The notes beneath the pieces are model-generated. The model saw only the letters and a list, made by a program, of their open reading frames with translations, was not told the origin of the DNA and did not search any database. Made by a program: the position numbers and the translations under genes. From assembly GCA_937928015.1 (NCBI GenBank), contig CALFXA010000134.1:1-19757 (forward strand): 19,757 bases of DNA, in the 5' to 3' direction. The stretch comes from an uncultured Anaerolineales bacterium (GTDB taxonomy: Bacteria; Chloroflexota; Anaerolineae; Anaerolineales; Villigracilaceae). Shown here piece after piece: positions 1 through 8,366 of this stretch (the first letter of the stretch is position 1; each line of letters begins with the position of its first letter).

Positions 1-44
1 CACCGAGATCTACACTCTTTCCCTACACGACGCTCTTCCGATCT
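1..44 (+). other. Illumina sequencing adapter (non-genomic)
   Basis: The first 44 bases match the 3' portion of the Illumina TruSeq universal (P5) adapter, ending in the well-known CGCTCTTCCGATCT. Genomic sequence starts at base 45. This is library contamination left at a contig end. Any reading frame that runs through it is artificial, and the adjoining gene is cut by the contig end rather than by biology. Confidence 0.97.
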
Positions 45-218
45 GTTGCTGTGGCACTGGAAGCAGTGTTCCTTCACGAGCGCGCGCGCCTCGGGGTTGA
101 CCCACTTGGGCTCCGAAACGGTCGGCGGGTTGGTGTGGTCGTGCCCGAAGGGGACCAATTGGATAAGGCCGAAGACGACGACGGCGGCAATCGCCAGATA
201 GAGGATGGTTTTCTTCAT
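45..218 (-). CDS. Haem-binding domain protein, N-terminal part (truncated by contig end)
   Basis: 58 codons are visible from ATG (218-216) to the adapter junction at 45; the rest is missing. A good ribosome site, AAGGAGC (229-223), sits 5-6 bases before the ATG. Residues 4-24 (TILYLAIAAVVVFGLIQLVP) form one hydrophobic segment, a signal anchor. It is followed by a short polar stretch containing NPP and then CFQCH (residues 52-56), a CxxCH c-type haem attachment motif. The order membrane anchor, NPP, helix, CxxCH-SN matches the small Haem_bd family of membrane-anchored periplasmic cytochrome-like proteins; in that family WPWYS-type residues usually follow the CHSN, and they are lost here. The family assignment is recognition from memory. 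The role, probably electron transfer or haem binding outside the membrane, is inferred. It points away from the DUF255 gene's upstream side and follows it on the same strand. Confidence 0.8.
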
Positions 219-239
219 AGTTGCTCCTTGTTTATGTGC

Positions 240-251
240 ACAATGATTGTA
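240..251 (-). promoter_or_regulatory. Candidate -10 with small palindrome upstream of the haem-binding gene
   Basis: On the minus strand TACAAT (251-246) lies 28 bases before the ATG at 218 and could be a -10 box. It overlaps the perfect 11-base palindrome ACAATCATTGT (240-250). No good -35 is seen 17 bases upstream. The rest of the 219-363 gap shows nothing else convincing, and no clear terminator for the DUF255 gene was found. Confidence 0.25.
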
Positions 252-363
252 CTACCGCTGCCTATTTCATCACATATTTATGACAGTCGGATGACAAGGA
301 GTCTGGACCCTAATTTGTTTCCGTTTTACAAGTTGAATCTCAGCCTGAGCCGTTGCTCGTTTT

Positions 364-2487
364 TTACAATTGTCTCAATAAATCATCTACATCCGTCACG
401 GGTTGACGACACACAAAGCCTTCGCATACGTAGGCGGTGGGACGGCCATCCACAAGCGGGCGGTCGTGGAGCAGAGCGGGGGAGTCGTCAGCGGGTGGAT
501 AGGGGGAGGCTGCCACGATCACGTTCGGCCGATAAGCGGACCGAACAGCCTGGATCAGCGCCTCAGCCGCTTCGCCTTCACCCAGGATCGCAACCTGCTT
601 GACGGGTCCGTGGGCAAAGTCTACGGCGGAGAGCCAGCGCGCGAATCCCGTTGGATATTTGAGCGCGTAGTCGCTGACCAGCCACAGGGATTGCTCCGCG
701 CGGTCACGGTATTCGCCTTTGTCGGTGAAGGCCGCCAGCTTGAGCAGCGCCTCGCAAGCCAGCGCATTGCCCGAAGGCGTGGCATTGTCCTGGATATCCT
801 TGGGCCGCACCAACAACGACTGGCCGTCGACGGGTGTGTCGAAGAATCCGCCTGCGGGATCGCTGAAACGTTGGATCATCTCGTCTGCCAGCTCCACCGC
901 AGCGCTGAACCAGCGGTTCTCGAAATCGGTCTGATACAGCTCCAGCAGACCGAGAATCAGCGCGGCGTAATCTTCGAGGAAGACCCCCTGCATGACCTGG
1001 CCGTCGCGCCAGGAGCGATGAAGTTTGCCATCGGGCCGCAACGCACGCAGGAGGAAATCCGCATTGCGCGTAGCCATTTGATAGTAAACGCCATTGCGAT
1101 GGCGGTGCTCTTCCGTCCAAAGTAATCTCGTGGTCTCAGCAGAGTGTTCTTCATTCGTGGGAGATTGCTTCGTCGCCGCTTCGCGGCTCCTCGCAATGAC
1201 ACGCGCTGCCTCTGCGAACGCGGCCAGCATCAGACCGTTCCAGGCGGTGAGGACCTTGTCGTCCGTGCCTGGGCGGATGCGTCTCTCGCGAATGGCCAGC
1301 AGCTTTCGATGGCACTCAGCCAGTTTGGCGGGGACAGCCGCAGGGTCCAGGCCGAAGCGGGCGGCGAGGGTGGCATCGTCGAGGGCGCGCTGCAAGACGG
1401 TCTGGCCTTCCCAGCTCCCCTTGGCGCTGACGCCGTACGCCGCGACGAAGAATTCCCTTTCCGCCCCGAGCGTCGATTCGATTTCATCCAGAGTCCAGAC
1501 GTAATACTTGCCCTCCACGCCTTCCGAGTCAGCGTCGAGTGAGGAATAGAAACCGCCCTCGGGGCGGGTCAGTTCGCGCATCACGAAGTCCAACGTCTCT
1601 TCGGCAATGCGGCGGTAGAACGGCTCGCCCGTGAGCTGCCAGGCATGCAGATATGCGCGGACAAGCTGTGCGTTATCGTAGAGCATTTTCTCGAAATGGG
1701 GGACCCGCCAGAAATTGTCGGTGCTGTAACGCGAGAAGCCGCCACCGACCACGTCGTACATGCCGCCGCGCGCCATGACTTGCAACGCGTGCAGGGCAGC
1801 CTTCATACTTGTAGGCACGGAGTCTCCCTGCTTTGAACGACGTAGCAGAAACTCAATGGTCATCGGCTGTGGGAACTTGGGCGCGGGGCCCCAGCCGCCG
1901 TAGCCCCAGTCATAATTCTCGACGATGGCATGGGTAATGGCTTCGAGATGTTGCGGCGCGAGCGCGAAGTTGCTGGCGCGGCTTTGCAGCGCGGATTGCA
2001 GATGAGCCGTCACCTGCCCGCCGACCTTGGTCACTTCGGCACGTTCGTTTTCCCAAGCATTTGCCAGGCCGCTGAGGACGTCCTTGAAGGAAGGCATGTT
2101 GTAGCGAGGGACAGGTGGGAAGTAGGTGCCCGCGTAGAACGGCTGCAGGTCAGGCGTGAGGAATACGGACATGGGCCAGCCGCCCGAACCCGTCATGGCG
2201 GTGGTGGCCTGCATGTAGATCGTATCCAGGTCGGGGCGCTCCTCGCGATCCACTTTGATGTTGACGAAATGCTGATTCATGAAGGCGGCGGTCTCGGCAT
2301 CCTCGAAGGATTCGTGCGCCATCACGTGACACCAGTGACAGGCCGCGTAGCCGATGCTCAGGAAAATGGGCTTGTCTTCGGCTTTGGCTTTGGTCAGCGC
2401 CTCTTCACCCCAGGGAAACCAATCCACGGGGTTTTCGGTATGTTGAAGTAGATAGGGGGAGCTTTCGTTGATCAGATGATTGGACAT
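364..2487 (-). CDS. DUF255 / YyaL-SSP411 thioredoxin-fold protein
   Basis: This 707-aa protein has the full architecture of the DUF255 family (YyaL in Bacillus, SSP411/SPATA20 in animals). An N-terminal thioredoxin-like domain (about 1-165) holds the family signature ending in CHWC (C50 and C53) and [12 protein letters not shown]. It is followed by a long (alpha/alpha)6-barrel-like region resembling N-acylglucosamine 2-epimerase/cellobiose-epimerase folds (about 180-700), with the conserved [12 protein letters not shown] and [12 protein letters not shown] stretches. The biochemical role of the family is not settled; a redox or chaperone role is usually assumed. The start ATG (2487-2485) gives the canonical [16 protein letters not shown] beginning; the ribosome site is weak (AGG about 8 bases upstream). 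Residues about 430-466 are encoded by a palindromic repeat element and look like an extra insert between two helices that are normally close together. Length and both domains are otherwise complete, so the gene is probably functional. Confidence 0.93.
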   Translation of the reverse strand: MSNHLINESSPYLLQHTENPVDWFPWGEEALTKAKAEDKPIFLSIGYAACHWCHVMAHESFEDAETAAFMNQHFVNIKVDREERPDLDTIYMQATTAMTGSGGWPMSVFLTPDLQPFYAGTYFPPVPRYNMPSFKDVLSGLANAWENERAEVTKVGGQVTAHLQSALQSRASNFALAPQHLEAITHAIVENYDWGYGGWGPAPKFPQPMTIEFLLRRSKQGDSVPTSMKAALHALQVMARGGMYDVVGGGFSRYSTDNFWRVPHFEKMLYDNAQLVRAYLHAWQLTGEPFYRRIAEETLDFVMRELTRPEGGFYSSLDADSEGVEGKYYVWTLDEIESTLGAEREFFVAAYGVSAKGSWEGQTVLQRALDDATLAARFGLDPAAVPAKLAECHRKLLAIRERRIRPGTDDKVLTAWNGLMLAAFAEAARVIARSREAATKQSPTNEEHSAETTRLLWTEEHRHRNGVYYQMATRNADFLLRALRPDGKLHRSWRDGQVMQGVFLEDYAALILGLLELYQTDFENRWFSAAVELADEMIQRFSDPAGGFFDTPVDGQSLLVRPKDIQDNATPSGNALACEALLKLAAFTDKGEYRDRAEQSLWLVSDYALKYPTGFARWLSAVDFAHGPVKQVAILGEGEAAEALIQAVRSAYRPNVIVAASPYPPADDSPALLHDRPLVDGRPTAYVCEGFVCRQPVTDVDDLLRQL
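1092..1198. repeat. 107-bp palindromic repeat element inside the DUF255 gene
   Basis: The ends are perfect 8-bp inverted repeats, CATTGCGA (1092-1099) and TCGCAATG (1191-1198). Nested inside, AAGTAATCTC (1120-1129) pairs with GAGATTGCTT (1161-1170) at 9 of 10 positions, and GCCGC-TTC-GCGGC (1175-1187) forms a small hairpin. The stretch resembles the widespread interspersed repeat of the type TTGCGAGGAGCGAAGCGACGAAGCAATCTC (split here: TTGCGAGGAGC, GAAGC, GACGAAGCAATCTC). It stays open in the DUF255 frame and encodes a charged stretch beginning [12 protein letters not shown]. No transposase is present, so it would be non-autonomous (MITE-like). Confidence 0.75.
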
Positions 2488-2528
2488 GGGAAACCTGTAA
2501 AGGATATGACTTGGTACGGAGTAAAAGC

Positions 2529-2560
2529 ATTATAGCCGAAGGCGCCGATCCAACTGGCAA
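2529..2560 (-). promoter_or_regulatory. Candidate promoter of the DUF255 gene
   Basis: On the minus strand a perfect TATAAT (2534-2529) lies 42 bases before the ATG at 2487. A TTGCCA (2560-2555) resembles a -35 box (5 of 6), but the spacer is 20 bases, longer than the usual 16-18, so only the -10 is well supported. Confidence 0.5.
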
Positions 2561-2688
2561 TTGTGGGTTTTACGAACTTCCGGCGCTATATCAACTGAAT
2601 AAAAAGCACGCTTTTGGCTACATGTCAGGCAGGAAACGACCTTTCAAAAATATCAGAAAAAACAGTCGACAATAGTCCCTTTTGTGCA

Positions 2689-2717
2689 TTGACATGACCG
2701 GTCTCCCACCCTACCAT
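2689..2717 (+). promoter_or_regulatory. Candidate sigma-70 type promoter for the SLH surface protein
   Basis: A perfect -35 TTGACA (2689-2694), a 17-base spacer and a -10 TACCAT (2712-2717, 4 of 6) lie about 48 bases upstream of the ATG at 2765. The spacing is ideal. The rest of the 2488-2764 intergenic region holds the divergent DUF255 promoter and no other feature I can support. Confidence 0.55.
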
Positions 2718-2764
2718 GGGAAGGCCCATTGGGCTGATCATAGAACTTTTTGGAGAAGAATTCC

Positions 2765-5700
2765 ATGTCAAAATTATCCTGGTTCATCGGACGAGGCATC
2801 GCTGCCTTTCTCATTTTCAGCCTGACGATCACATCGACAGCGATGGCTGCCCCTCAGGCTTTGCCAATCACCTATTATGTTTCCAGTTCGGCTGGCAGCG
2901 ATGGTTACAATGGCACTTCTGAGGGGACGCCTTTTGCCACAATCAGCAAGGTCAACTCACTGAATTTGCAGCCTGGAGACCGTGTGCTTTTCAAGTGCGG
3001 GGACACCTGGCATGGCGAGATGTTGACCATTACCAAGTCGGGCTCAGCCGGACAACCCATCACGATCAGCTCTTACCCCGCAGACTGTGCCAGTCGTCCC
3101 ATCCTTTCGGGAGCGCGGCCCATATCGGGATGGTCGTTGTACAGCAGCAATATCTATGCCGCCGATCTTGGCGCCGGGACAAATGCTGGCAAGTTTGCCA
3201 ATGGGATCAACCAATTGTTTCGTGGGGACGCACGCCTGCTTTTGGGACGCTGGCCCAATCTGGACGCGGGGGATGGGGGTTACTCCACCATTGACGGGCA
3301 GCCTGCGTCCAGCCAGATCACGGATGCTCAACTACCGGCCGTGAACTGGACAGGAGCCGTGGCGCATATTAAGGGCATGCGCTGGTACATCCTTAACCGT
3401 CAGGTAACGGGACGTTCTGGCACGACCCTTTCGCTTGGCTCGAATAACGATTGCTGGGGTGGGAACTGTACGGGCTGGGGTTATTTTCTGAATAATCACC
3501 TGTCCACACTGGATCGTGATGGGGAATGGTTCTACGATGCTGCCACGAAAAAGGTATATCTTTACTCCACATCAGGCATGCCAGCAGACGGACAGCTCGA
3601 AGGCTCGGTTATCCTGAAGACAGATGATCGGTCCTGGGGCGGGGTCACGCTCGGTGAAGACCTGACAGGTCAGGGCATTTCCTACGTCACAGTGAAAAAC
3701 CTGGATGTTCGTCGTTGGTTTCGCAGCGGGATTGCCATCCCCACTAACTTTGCTCACTTTGAACCCCATCATCTGGTGATTCAAAACAATACCATCAGTG
3801 ATATAGACCAGAAAGGCATCGACCTGGCGACCTGGGTATATGATGCCTGGGATGGCCGCCCCGATGGCTGGCGAGGCGGATACGAGTTGACAGTCAGTGG
3901 TAACACCATCATCCGTGCCAACAATATGGGAATTAACTTTTATTCGCGCAATTCAACGTTCAGCGGGAATGTGATCCGCGATGTGGGATTGATCGAGAAC
4001 CTGGGCGCGGCTGGCATGGGCTGCGCTTTTGACAGTGGCGGCGGTTCCTGTACGGAGGATGGCGATGGGTTGCGTGTCAAAGTGGGTGAGACGGCAGACA
4101 CCGCGAATAACAACCTCATTTCAGGGAATTCTCTGGAACGCATTGCCTATAATGGAATGGATGTCTTTGGGTACAGCAATACATTTGAGCATAATGTCAT
4201 TTCGCAGGCCTGTTATGCCAAGGGCGATTGTGGTGGGGTGCGCACTTTTGGCCGTGACAGCTTGGCCTCTACCCCAGTCTATGACCTTACACTGAGGGAT
4301 AATATCATCCTGGACGTCAGTGGAAATACGGACGGATGCAGAAGCGATTTTGACGCATTATTTGGTTTCGGTCTCTATATCGATAATTATTCACGGAATG
4401 TAATCGTCGATGGCAACACGATTGTCAATTCCACAGTACATGGCGTTCTATTCCAAAACTCAACTGGCAGCGTGACGAACAATACGCTCTACAACAATGG
4501 AAGAACTTACCCTTATGGAGGTGGACAGGTAACTGTGGGGAGTGCGCCTGCAGCGGTCAGTGCATTGACAGGTAACATCCTGTACAGTCTCAATCCCAGT
4601 GCCTGGACATTAATATTGGAAAATCCGTCCAATCTGGGGACGTCCAACAATAACTATTTTTTCAGCCCGTACAAGGTCAATCAAATTTCGGCGAACGGAG
4701 CAAAGTCGCTGACAGCCTGGCAGGTCTACAGCGGAAAGGATGGGGCGTCTCGTGAGCAGTGGTTCACACTTGCTCTCAATACTCCACCCAACTCACAGAT
4801 CTTTTACAATGGAGCTGATCAGCCCGCGACGGTCAACCTGGGCAGCACGGTTTACAAAGATCTCAACCAGAATCATGTGCAAGGCAGCCTGACACTCCAA
4901 CCTTATCAGTCGAAGATCCTGGTCGTTTCTGATGGACCTGATGTACTTCCTCCCACTGTTTTATCCAGCGTACGCGCAAACCCCAACCCGACCAGCGCTG
5001 CCAGTGTGGAGTTCACGGTTACCTTCTCTGAAGCAGTCAGCGGTGTGGACGCCTCCGACTTCACCCTGGCTACTCTGGGCGTCGCGAATGCTTCCATTAC
5101 AGGATTGAGCCATGTCAATGGAATTTACACGGTCAGCGTGAGCACTGGAACTGGCAATGGGACAATTCATTTAAACCTCATCGACGACGATACCATTATC
5201 GATTCATCCTCCAACCCGCTTGGCGGTACGGGGGCAGGCAATGGTAATTTCATGAGTGGGGAGACCTACGTTGTCAGTAAGTCAGCTCCCATCTTTGCTG
5301 ATGTTCCTGCCACGTATTGGGCCTGGTATTACATTGAGCAACTATATTCCAATGGTGTTACGGGAGGATGTAGCACCTCTCCGCTCAGCTATTGTCCCGA
5401 AACCACGGTAACCCGCGCGCAGATGGCGGTCTTTCTCTTGCGTGGAGAGCATGGATCTACGTATGCTCCGCCTGCTGTAGGAAGTAGTACTGGTTTTGCA
5501 GATGTGCCCACTGATTACTGGGCTGCAGCCTGGATCAAACAATTGGCAGAAGAAGGCATTACAGGCGGATGTGGGAACGGCAATTATTGTCCTGCGACAC
5601 CTGTGACCCGCGACCAGATGGCCATCTTCCTGTTGCGCACGAAGCACGGGAATGCCTACACTCCTCCTGCTGCGACGGGTGTCTTTGCAGATGTGCCCAC

Positions 5701-5845
5701 TGATTACTGGGCTGCAGCCTGGATCGAGCAACTGGCCACTGAAGGAATCACAGGCGGGTGTGGAGGCGGCAACTATTGTCCTCGTAATGTTGTCAACCGT
5801 GCGCAGATGGCGGTATTTCTGGTTAAGACCTTCAATTTGCCATAA
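2765..5845 (+). CDS. Secreted parallel beta-helix protein with Ig-like domain and three SLH repeats
   Basis: 1026 aa from ATG 2765, chosen because GGAG (2752-2755) lies 9 bases upstream; an in-frame TTG at 2750 would overlap that ribosome site. Residues 1-28 form a signal peptide (hydrophobic run IAAFLIFSLTIT, cleavage after AMA). Residues about 35-130 begin YYVSSSAGSDGYNGTSEGTP, the usual opening of right-handed parallel beta-helix proteins. Asn-rich helix coils such as NNTISDIDQKG and NVIRDVG run to about residue 620. About 735-850 (starting PPTVLSSVRANPNPTS) is an Ig-like beta-sandwich, and from about 855 to the end lie three SLH repeats (FADVPxxYWAxxWIxQL...GITGGC...YCP...TRxQMAxFLLR). 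SLH domains bind secondary cell-wall polymer, so the protein probably sits on the cell surface. The beta-helix suggests polysaccharide binding or cleavage; no catalytic residues could be assigned. It is a single-gene unit with its own promoter and terminator. Confidence 0.88.
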   Translation: MSKLSWFIGRGIAAFLIFSLTITSTAMAAPQALPITYYVSSSAGSDGYNGTSEGTPFATISKVNSLNLQPGDRVLFKCGDTWHGEMLTITKSGSAGQPITISSYPADCASRPILSGARPISGWSLYSSNIYAADLGAGTNAGKFANGINQLFRGDARLLLGRWPNLDAGDGGYSTIDGQPASSQITDAQLPAVNWTGAVAHIKGMRWYILNRQVTGRSGTTLSLGSNNDCWGGNCTGWGYFLNNHLSTLDRDGEWFYDAATKKVYLYSTSGMPADGQLEGSVILKTDDRSWGGVTLGEDLTGQGISYVTVKNLDVRRWFRSGIAIPTNFAHFEPHHLVIQNNTISDIDQKGIDLATWVYDAWDGRPDGWRGGYELTVSGNTIIRANNMGINFYSRNSTFSGNVIRDVGLIENLGAAGMGCAFDSGGGSCTEDGDGLRVKVGETADTANNNLISGNSLERIAYNGMDVFGYSNTFEHNVISQACYAKGDCGGVRTFGRDSLASTPVYDLTLRDNIILDVSGNTDGCRSDFDALFGFGLYIDNYSRNVIVDGNTIVNSTVHGVLFQNSTGSVTNNTLYNNGRTYPYGGGQVTVGSAPAAVSALTGNILYSLNPSAWTLILENPSNLGTSNNNYFFSPYKVNQISANGAKSLTAWQVYSGKDGASREQWFTLALNTPPNSQIFYNGADQPATVNLGSTVYKDLNQNHVQGSLTLQPYQSKILVVSDGPDVLPPTVLSSVRANPNPTSAASVEFTVTFSEAVSGVDASDFTLATLGVANASITGLSHVNGIYTVSVSTGTGNGTIHLNLIDDDTIIDSSSNPLGGTGAGNGNFMSGETYVVSKSAPIFADVPATYWAWYYIEQLYSNGVTGGCSTSPLSYCPETTVTRAQMAVFLLRGEHGSTYAPPAVGSSTGFADVPTDYWAAAWIKQLAEEGITGGCGNGNYCPATPVTRDQMAIFLLRTKHGNAYTPPAATGVFADVPTDYWAAAWIEQLATEGITGGCGGGNYCPRNVVNRAQMAVFLVKTFNLP
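5495..5725 (+). repeat. Two identical 42-bp copies within the SLH-coding region
   Basis: Bases 5495-5536 and 5684-5725 are identical over 42 bp (they encode FADVPTDYWAAAWI) and are 189 bp apart, one SLH module. Adjacent SLH modules normally diverge at the DNA level, so this implies recent module duplication or gene conversion. The first SLH module (starting near 5290) differs. Confidence 0.85.
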
Positions 5846-5860
5846 ATACCTGCAAGACTT

Positions 5861-5898
5861 ACAGGCGCTCCAAGAAACTTGGGGCGCCTGTTTATTTT
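5861..5898 (+). terminator. Strong rho-independent terminator after the SLH protein gene
   Basis: A 14-bp stem is formed by 5861-5874 and 5878-5891, with one T-G pair, a 3-base AAA loop and the T-rich tail TTTATTTT (5891-5898). It starts 16 bases after the TAA stop at 5843-5845. It separates the surface-protein gene from the helicase gene on the same strand. Confidence 0.92.
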
Positions 5899-5910
5899 GA
5901 AACAATCCCA

Positions 5911-5937
5911 TTGGAATTCCAACACTCATGCTAGAAT
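5911..5937 (+). promoter_or_regulatory. Candidate promoter with overlapping 12-bp palindrome for the nuclease-helicase gene
   Basis: TAGAAT (5932-5937) is a good -10 (5 of 6) and lies only 9 bases before the ATG at 5947, so the transcript would be leaderless or nearly so; fittingly, no Shine-Dalgarno sequence precedes that ATG. A TTGGAA (5911-5916) could serve as -35 with a short 15-base spacer. That same stretch is the perfect palindrome TTGGAATTCCAA (5911-5922), a possible operator half covering the -35. Confidence 0.45.
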
Positions 5938-5946
5938 CTCTGTGAC

Positions 5947-8343
5947 ATGCGTACCGATTCTTCCCCTCAGATTGAAGGCAATCAACCGCACATCGTTTCT
6001 GTCCACGGCCTGGTGGAATTTGTCTTGCAGGCAGGCGACCTGACCTCAGGTGGATTCCAACGGCGTGACCGCGCCCAACTTGGTACAAAAGGCCATCAGC
6101 GGGTGCAGCGCTCCCGCCCCGAAGGCTATGAGGCCGAAGTGGAAATCGTCTATCAGGTGAAAGGCTCGAACCCGCTTATGGAAATCCGCGGGCGTATCGA
6201 TGGACTCTACCCCACCAGAGAACCTGTGGTCATCGAAGAGATCAAAACGACCACCCTGAGTCTGGAGCATGTGCACGAGGACCATAATCCGCTGCATTGG
6301 GCGCAGGCTAAATGCTATGCTTATATGTACGCCAGTCAACAACAGTTGAGCGGGATTGATATTTACCTGACCTATTATCATCTGGACAGCGAGGAAGAAA
6401 AAACTTTCGAGCGTCATTTCACGCTGGGCGAACTAGAAACCTTTTTTCATGGCCTGGTCACGCCTTACCTGGACTGGTTCCGCAAGGTCTATGCCAGGCA
6501 GGATGAGCGTGATCGGTCGATCCAGGGTCTCGAATTCCCCTATGCGGAATATCGCCCAGGCCAGCGGGATATGGCAGTGGCGGTCTATCAAACCATCCGC
6601 GCCAATGATCGACTGTATGTGCAGTCTCCGACAGGCGTGGGGAAAACCATCGCGACCCTGTTTCCGTCGGTGAAGGCACTGGGACAGGGATTGGCTGAAA
6701 AGATCTTTTATCTTACGGCCAAAACATCGGGGCGTCTCGTGGCGGAAAAGGCACTGGACGATATGCGTCAGGTGGGCCTGCAAATCAGGAGCGTAACCCT
6801 GACGGCCAGAGAAAAGGTCTGTTTTTGTCCGCCCGTCAATTGTGACCCGCAGGTGTGTACCTTTGCGCGAGGTTACTTTGACAAGGTCAAAGCGGCGCTG
6901 GAGGAAATCGATCAACATCAGGCCTTCACCCGTCCCGCCATTGAGGAGATCGCCCGCAGGTATGAGATCTGTCCGTTCGAGTTCGCGCTCGATCTAGCTT
7001 TGTGGGTCGATTGCATCATCTGCGATTACAACCATGTATTCGACCCGCGAGTCTATCTGCATCGTTTTTTTGACTTCCCAACAGAGCCGTATATTTTCCT
7101 GGTGGATGAAGCGCATAATCTCCCAGATCGGGCCCGAACCATGTATTCGACTGAACTGGATAAGTCGACCGTGTTGGACCTCCAGCATACTCTGAAACCG
7201 CATTTACCTGCACTGGCCAAAAAGCTGGGCACGATCAATAAGGTCCTGCTGGAGAAACGCAAAATCTGCCAGGCAGAAGGCCAGGGGGCGCTGATAGAGC
7301 ATGAGCTTCCCGAAGCGCTGCTCAAGGCCGTGCGCGGATTCAGTCAAAAGGCGGAAGACTGGCTGGTTTTGAATCAACCAACAGAGTTCAGGCAGGAATT
7401 GCTGGAGTTTTATTTCCAGTGCAGCAACTATCTGCGGACGGCTGAATACTTTGACACCTTCTACGTGTCCTACTTTGAGCGACAGGGGCAGGGCAACCTC
7501 AAAGCGAAATTATTCTGTCTGGATCCTGCTCCCATGCTGGCCGTCCCACTGGAGCGCAGCCAGTCGACCATCTTTTTCTCAGCGACGCTGCTGCCGATGG
7601 ATTACTTTACCAAACTCCTGACGGGCGATGCGGACCATCCCAGGCGCATCTTTCCATCCCCGTTCCCTGTAGAGAATGTCAGTCTGCTGATCCACGCTGG
7701 GATATCCACCAAATATGCGCAGCGGGCTGATTCGTATGCTGAAATTGCCTCTGCGATCGAGGCTATCTGCAGCGCGCACACGGGGAATTATCTGGTCTTC
7801 TTCCCCTCCTATGCCTATCTGTCTGCGGTGATGGAGCAGTTAAAAGAAAAACTGCCAGAGAGGCAGCTTCTGGTGCAGGATCGGGGTATGACGGAGTCCG
7901 CGCGTGAGTCTTTTCTAGATCAGTTTTCGGCGGGCAATCAGGAGACACTGATCGGGCTGGCCGTCATGGGCGGCATCTTTGGCGAGGGCATTGACCTGGT
8001 GGGAGATCGCCTGATCGGTGCGGTGGTGGTCGGGGTGGGGGTGCCGCAGATTTGTCTGGAGAACGATCTGATCAAGGAATATTTTGAAGGTCAGAACGTC
8101 AGCGGTTTTGCCTACGCCTATCAATACCCAGGCTTCAACCGCGTGCTACAGGCGACAGGGCGGGTCATCCGCACGGAGGCGGATCGAGGCATCATCGTGT
8201 TGATCGATGAACGTTTCACCCATACCCGTTACCGTCAATTGTTCCCTGCACACTGGCGTGGATTTAAAGTCGTGCAGAACACCAGCGAGATTCAGGATAA
8301 ACTGACGCGTTTCTGGTCGCGGGATGATAGACTTCATAGCTGA
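5947..8343 (+). CDS. PD-(D/E)XK nuclease / XPD-DinG family Fe-S DNA helicase fusion
   Basis: 798 aa. The N-terminal part (about 1-180) is a Cas4/RecB-like PD-(D/E)XK nuclease domain: D85 in RIDG, E98-I-K100 in EEIK, and the Q120xxxY124 motif (AQAKCYAY) are in the right order and spacing. After about residue 200 comes a superfamily 2 helicase of the XPD/DinG group: Walker A SPTGVGKT (227-234), four closely spaced cysteines C292, C294, C299 and C304 plus C342, which look like the 4Fe-4S cluster region, the DEAH box at 387-390, SATLLP (motif III-like), and motif VI QATGRVIRTEADRG near the C-terminus. Such proteins are 5'-3' DNA helicases; the fused nuclease suggests processing of flapped or damaged DNA. 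It stands alone, with its own candidate promoter, and converges with kdpE, with only 23 bases between the stops and no clear terminator. I do not assign a gene symbol, because plain DinG lacks this nuclease arrangement. Confidence 0.9.
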   Translation: MRTDSSPQIEGNQPHIVSVHGLVEFVLQAGDLTSGGFQRRDRAQLGTKGHQRVQRSRPEGYEAEVEIVYQVKGSNPLMEIRGRIDGLYPTREPVVIEEIKTTTLSLEHVHEDHNPLHWAQAKCYAYMYASQQQLSGIDIYLTYYHLDSEEEKTFERHFTLGELETFFHGLVTPYLDWFRKVYARQDERDRSIQGLEFPYAEYRPGQRDMAVAVYQTIRANDRLYVQSPTGVGKTIATLFPSVKALGQGLAEKIFYLTAKTSGRLVAEKALDDMRQVGLQIRSVTLTAREKVCFCPPVNCDPQVCTFARGYFDKVKAALEEIDQHQAFTRPAIEEIARRYEICPFEFALDLALWVDCIICDYNHVFDPRVYLHRFFDFPTEPYIFLVDEAHNLPDRARTMYSTELDKSTVLDLQHTLKPHLPALAKKLGTINKVLLEKRKICQAEGQGALIEHELPEALLKAVRGFSQKAEDWLVLNQPTEFRQELLEFYFQCSNYLRTAEYFDTFYVSYFERQGQGNLKAKLFCLDPAPMLAVPLERSQSTIFFSATLLPMDYFTKLLTGDADHPRRIFPSPFPVENVSLLIHAGISTKYAQRADSYAEIASAIEAICSAHTGNYLVFFPSYAYLSAVMEQLKEKLPERQLLVQDRGMTESARESFLDQFSAGNQETLIGLAVMGGIFGEGIDLVGDRLIGAVVVGVGVPQICLENDLIKEYFEGQNVSGFAYAYQYPGFNRVLQATGRVIRTEADRGIIVLIDERFTHTRYRQLFPAHWRGFKVVQNTSEIQDKLTRFWSRDDRLHS

Positions 8344-8366
8344 CGTGTCAGTGGGAAAGCTATTTT

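Noticed and set aside
403..1125. 240-aa open frame on the plus strand opposite the DUF255 gene
   Set aside because: Antisense shadow; the minus-strand protein is a full-length conserved family member.
2750..2764. TTG start at 2750 for the SLH protein
   Set aside because: It overlaps the GGAG ribosome site, and the signal peptide begins naturally at ATG 2765.
5342..6088. 248-aa minus-strand open frame across the SLH gene end and helicase start
   Set aside because: It passes through a strong plus-strand terminator and two real genes, and its repeats are the antisense of SLH modules.
8340..8351. Short palindrome CTGACGTGTCAG between the convergent helicase and kdpE genes as a terminator
   Set aside because: The stem is only 5 bp with a 2-base loop, too tight and weak for a terminator.
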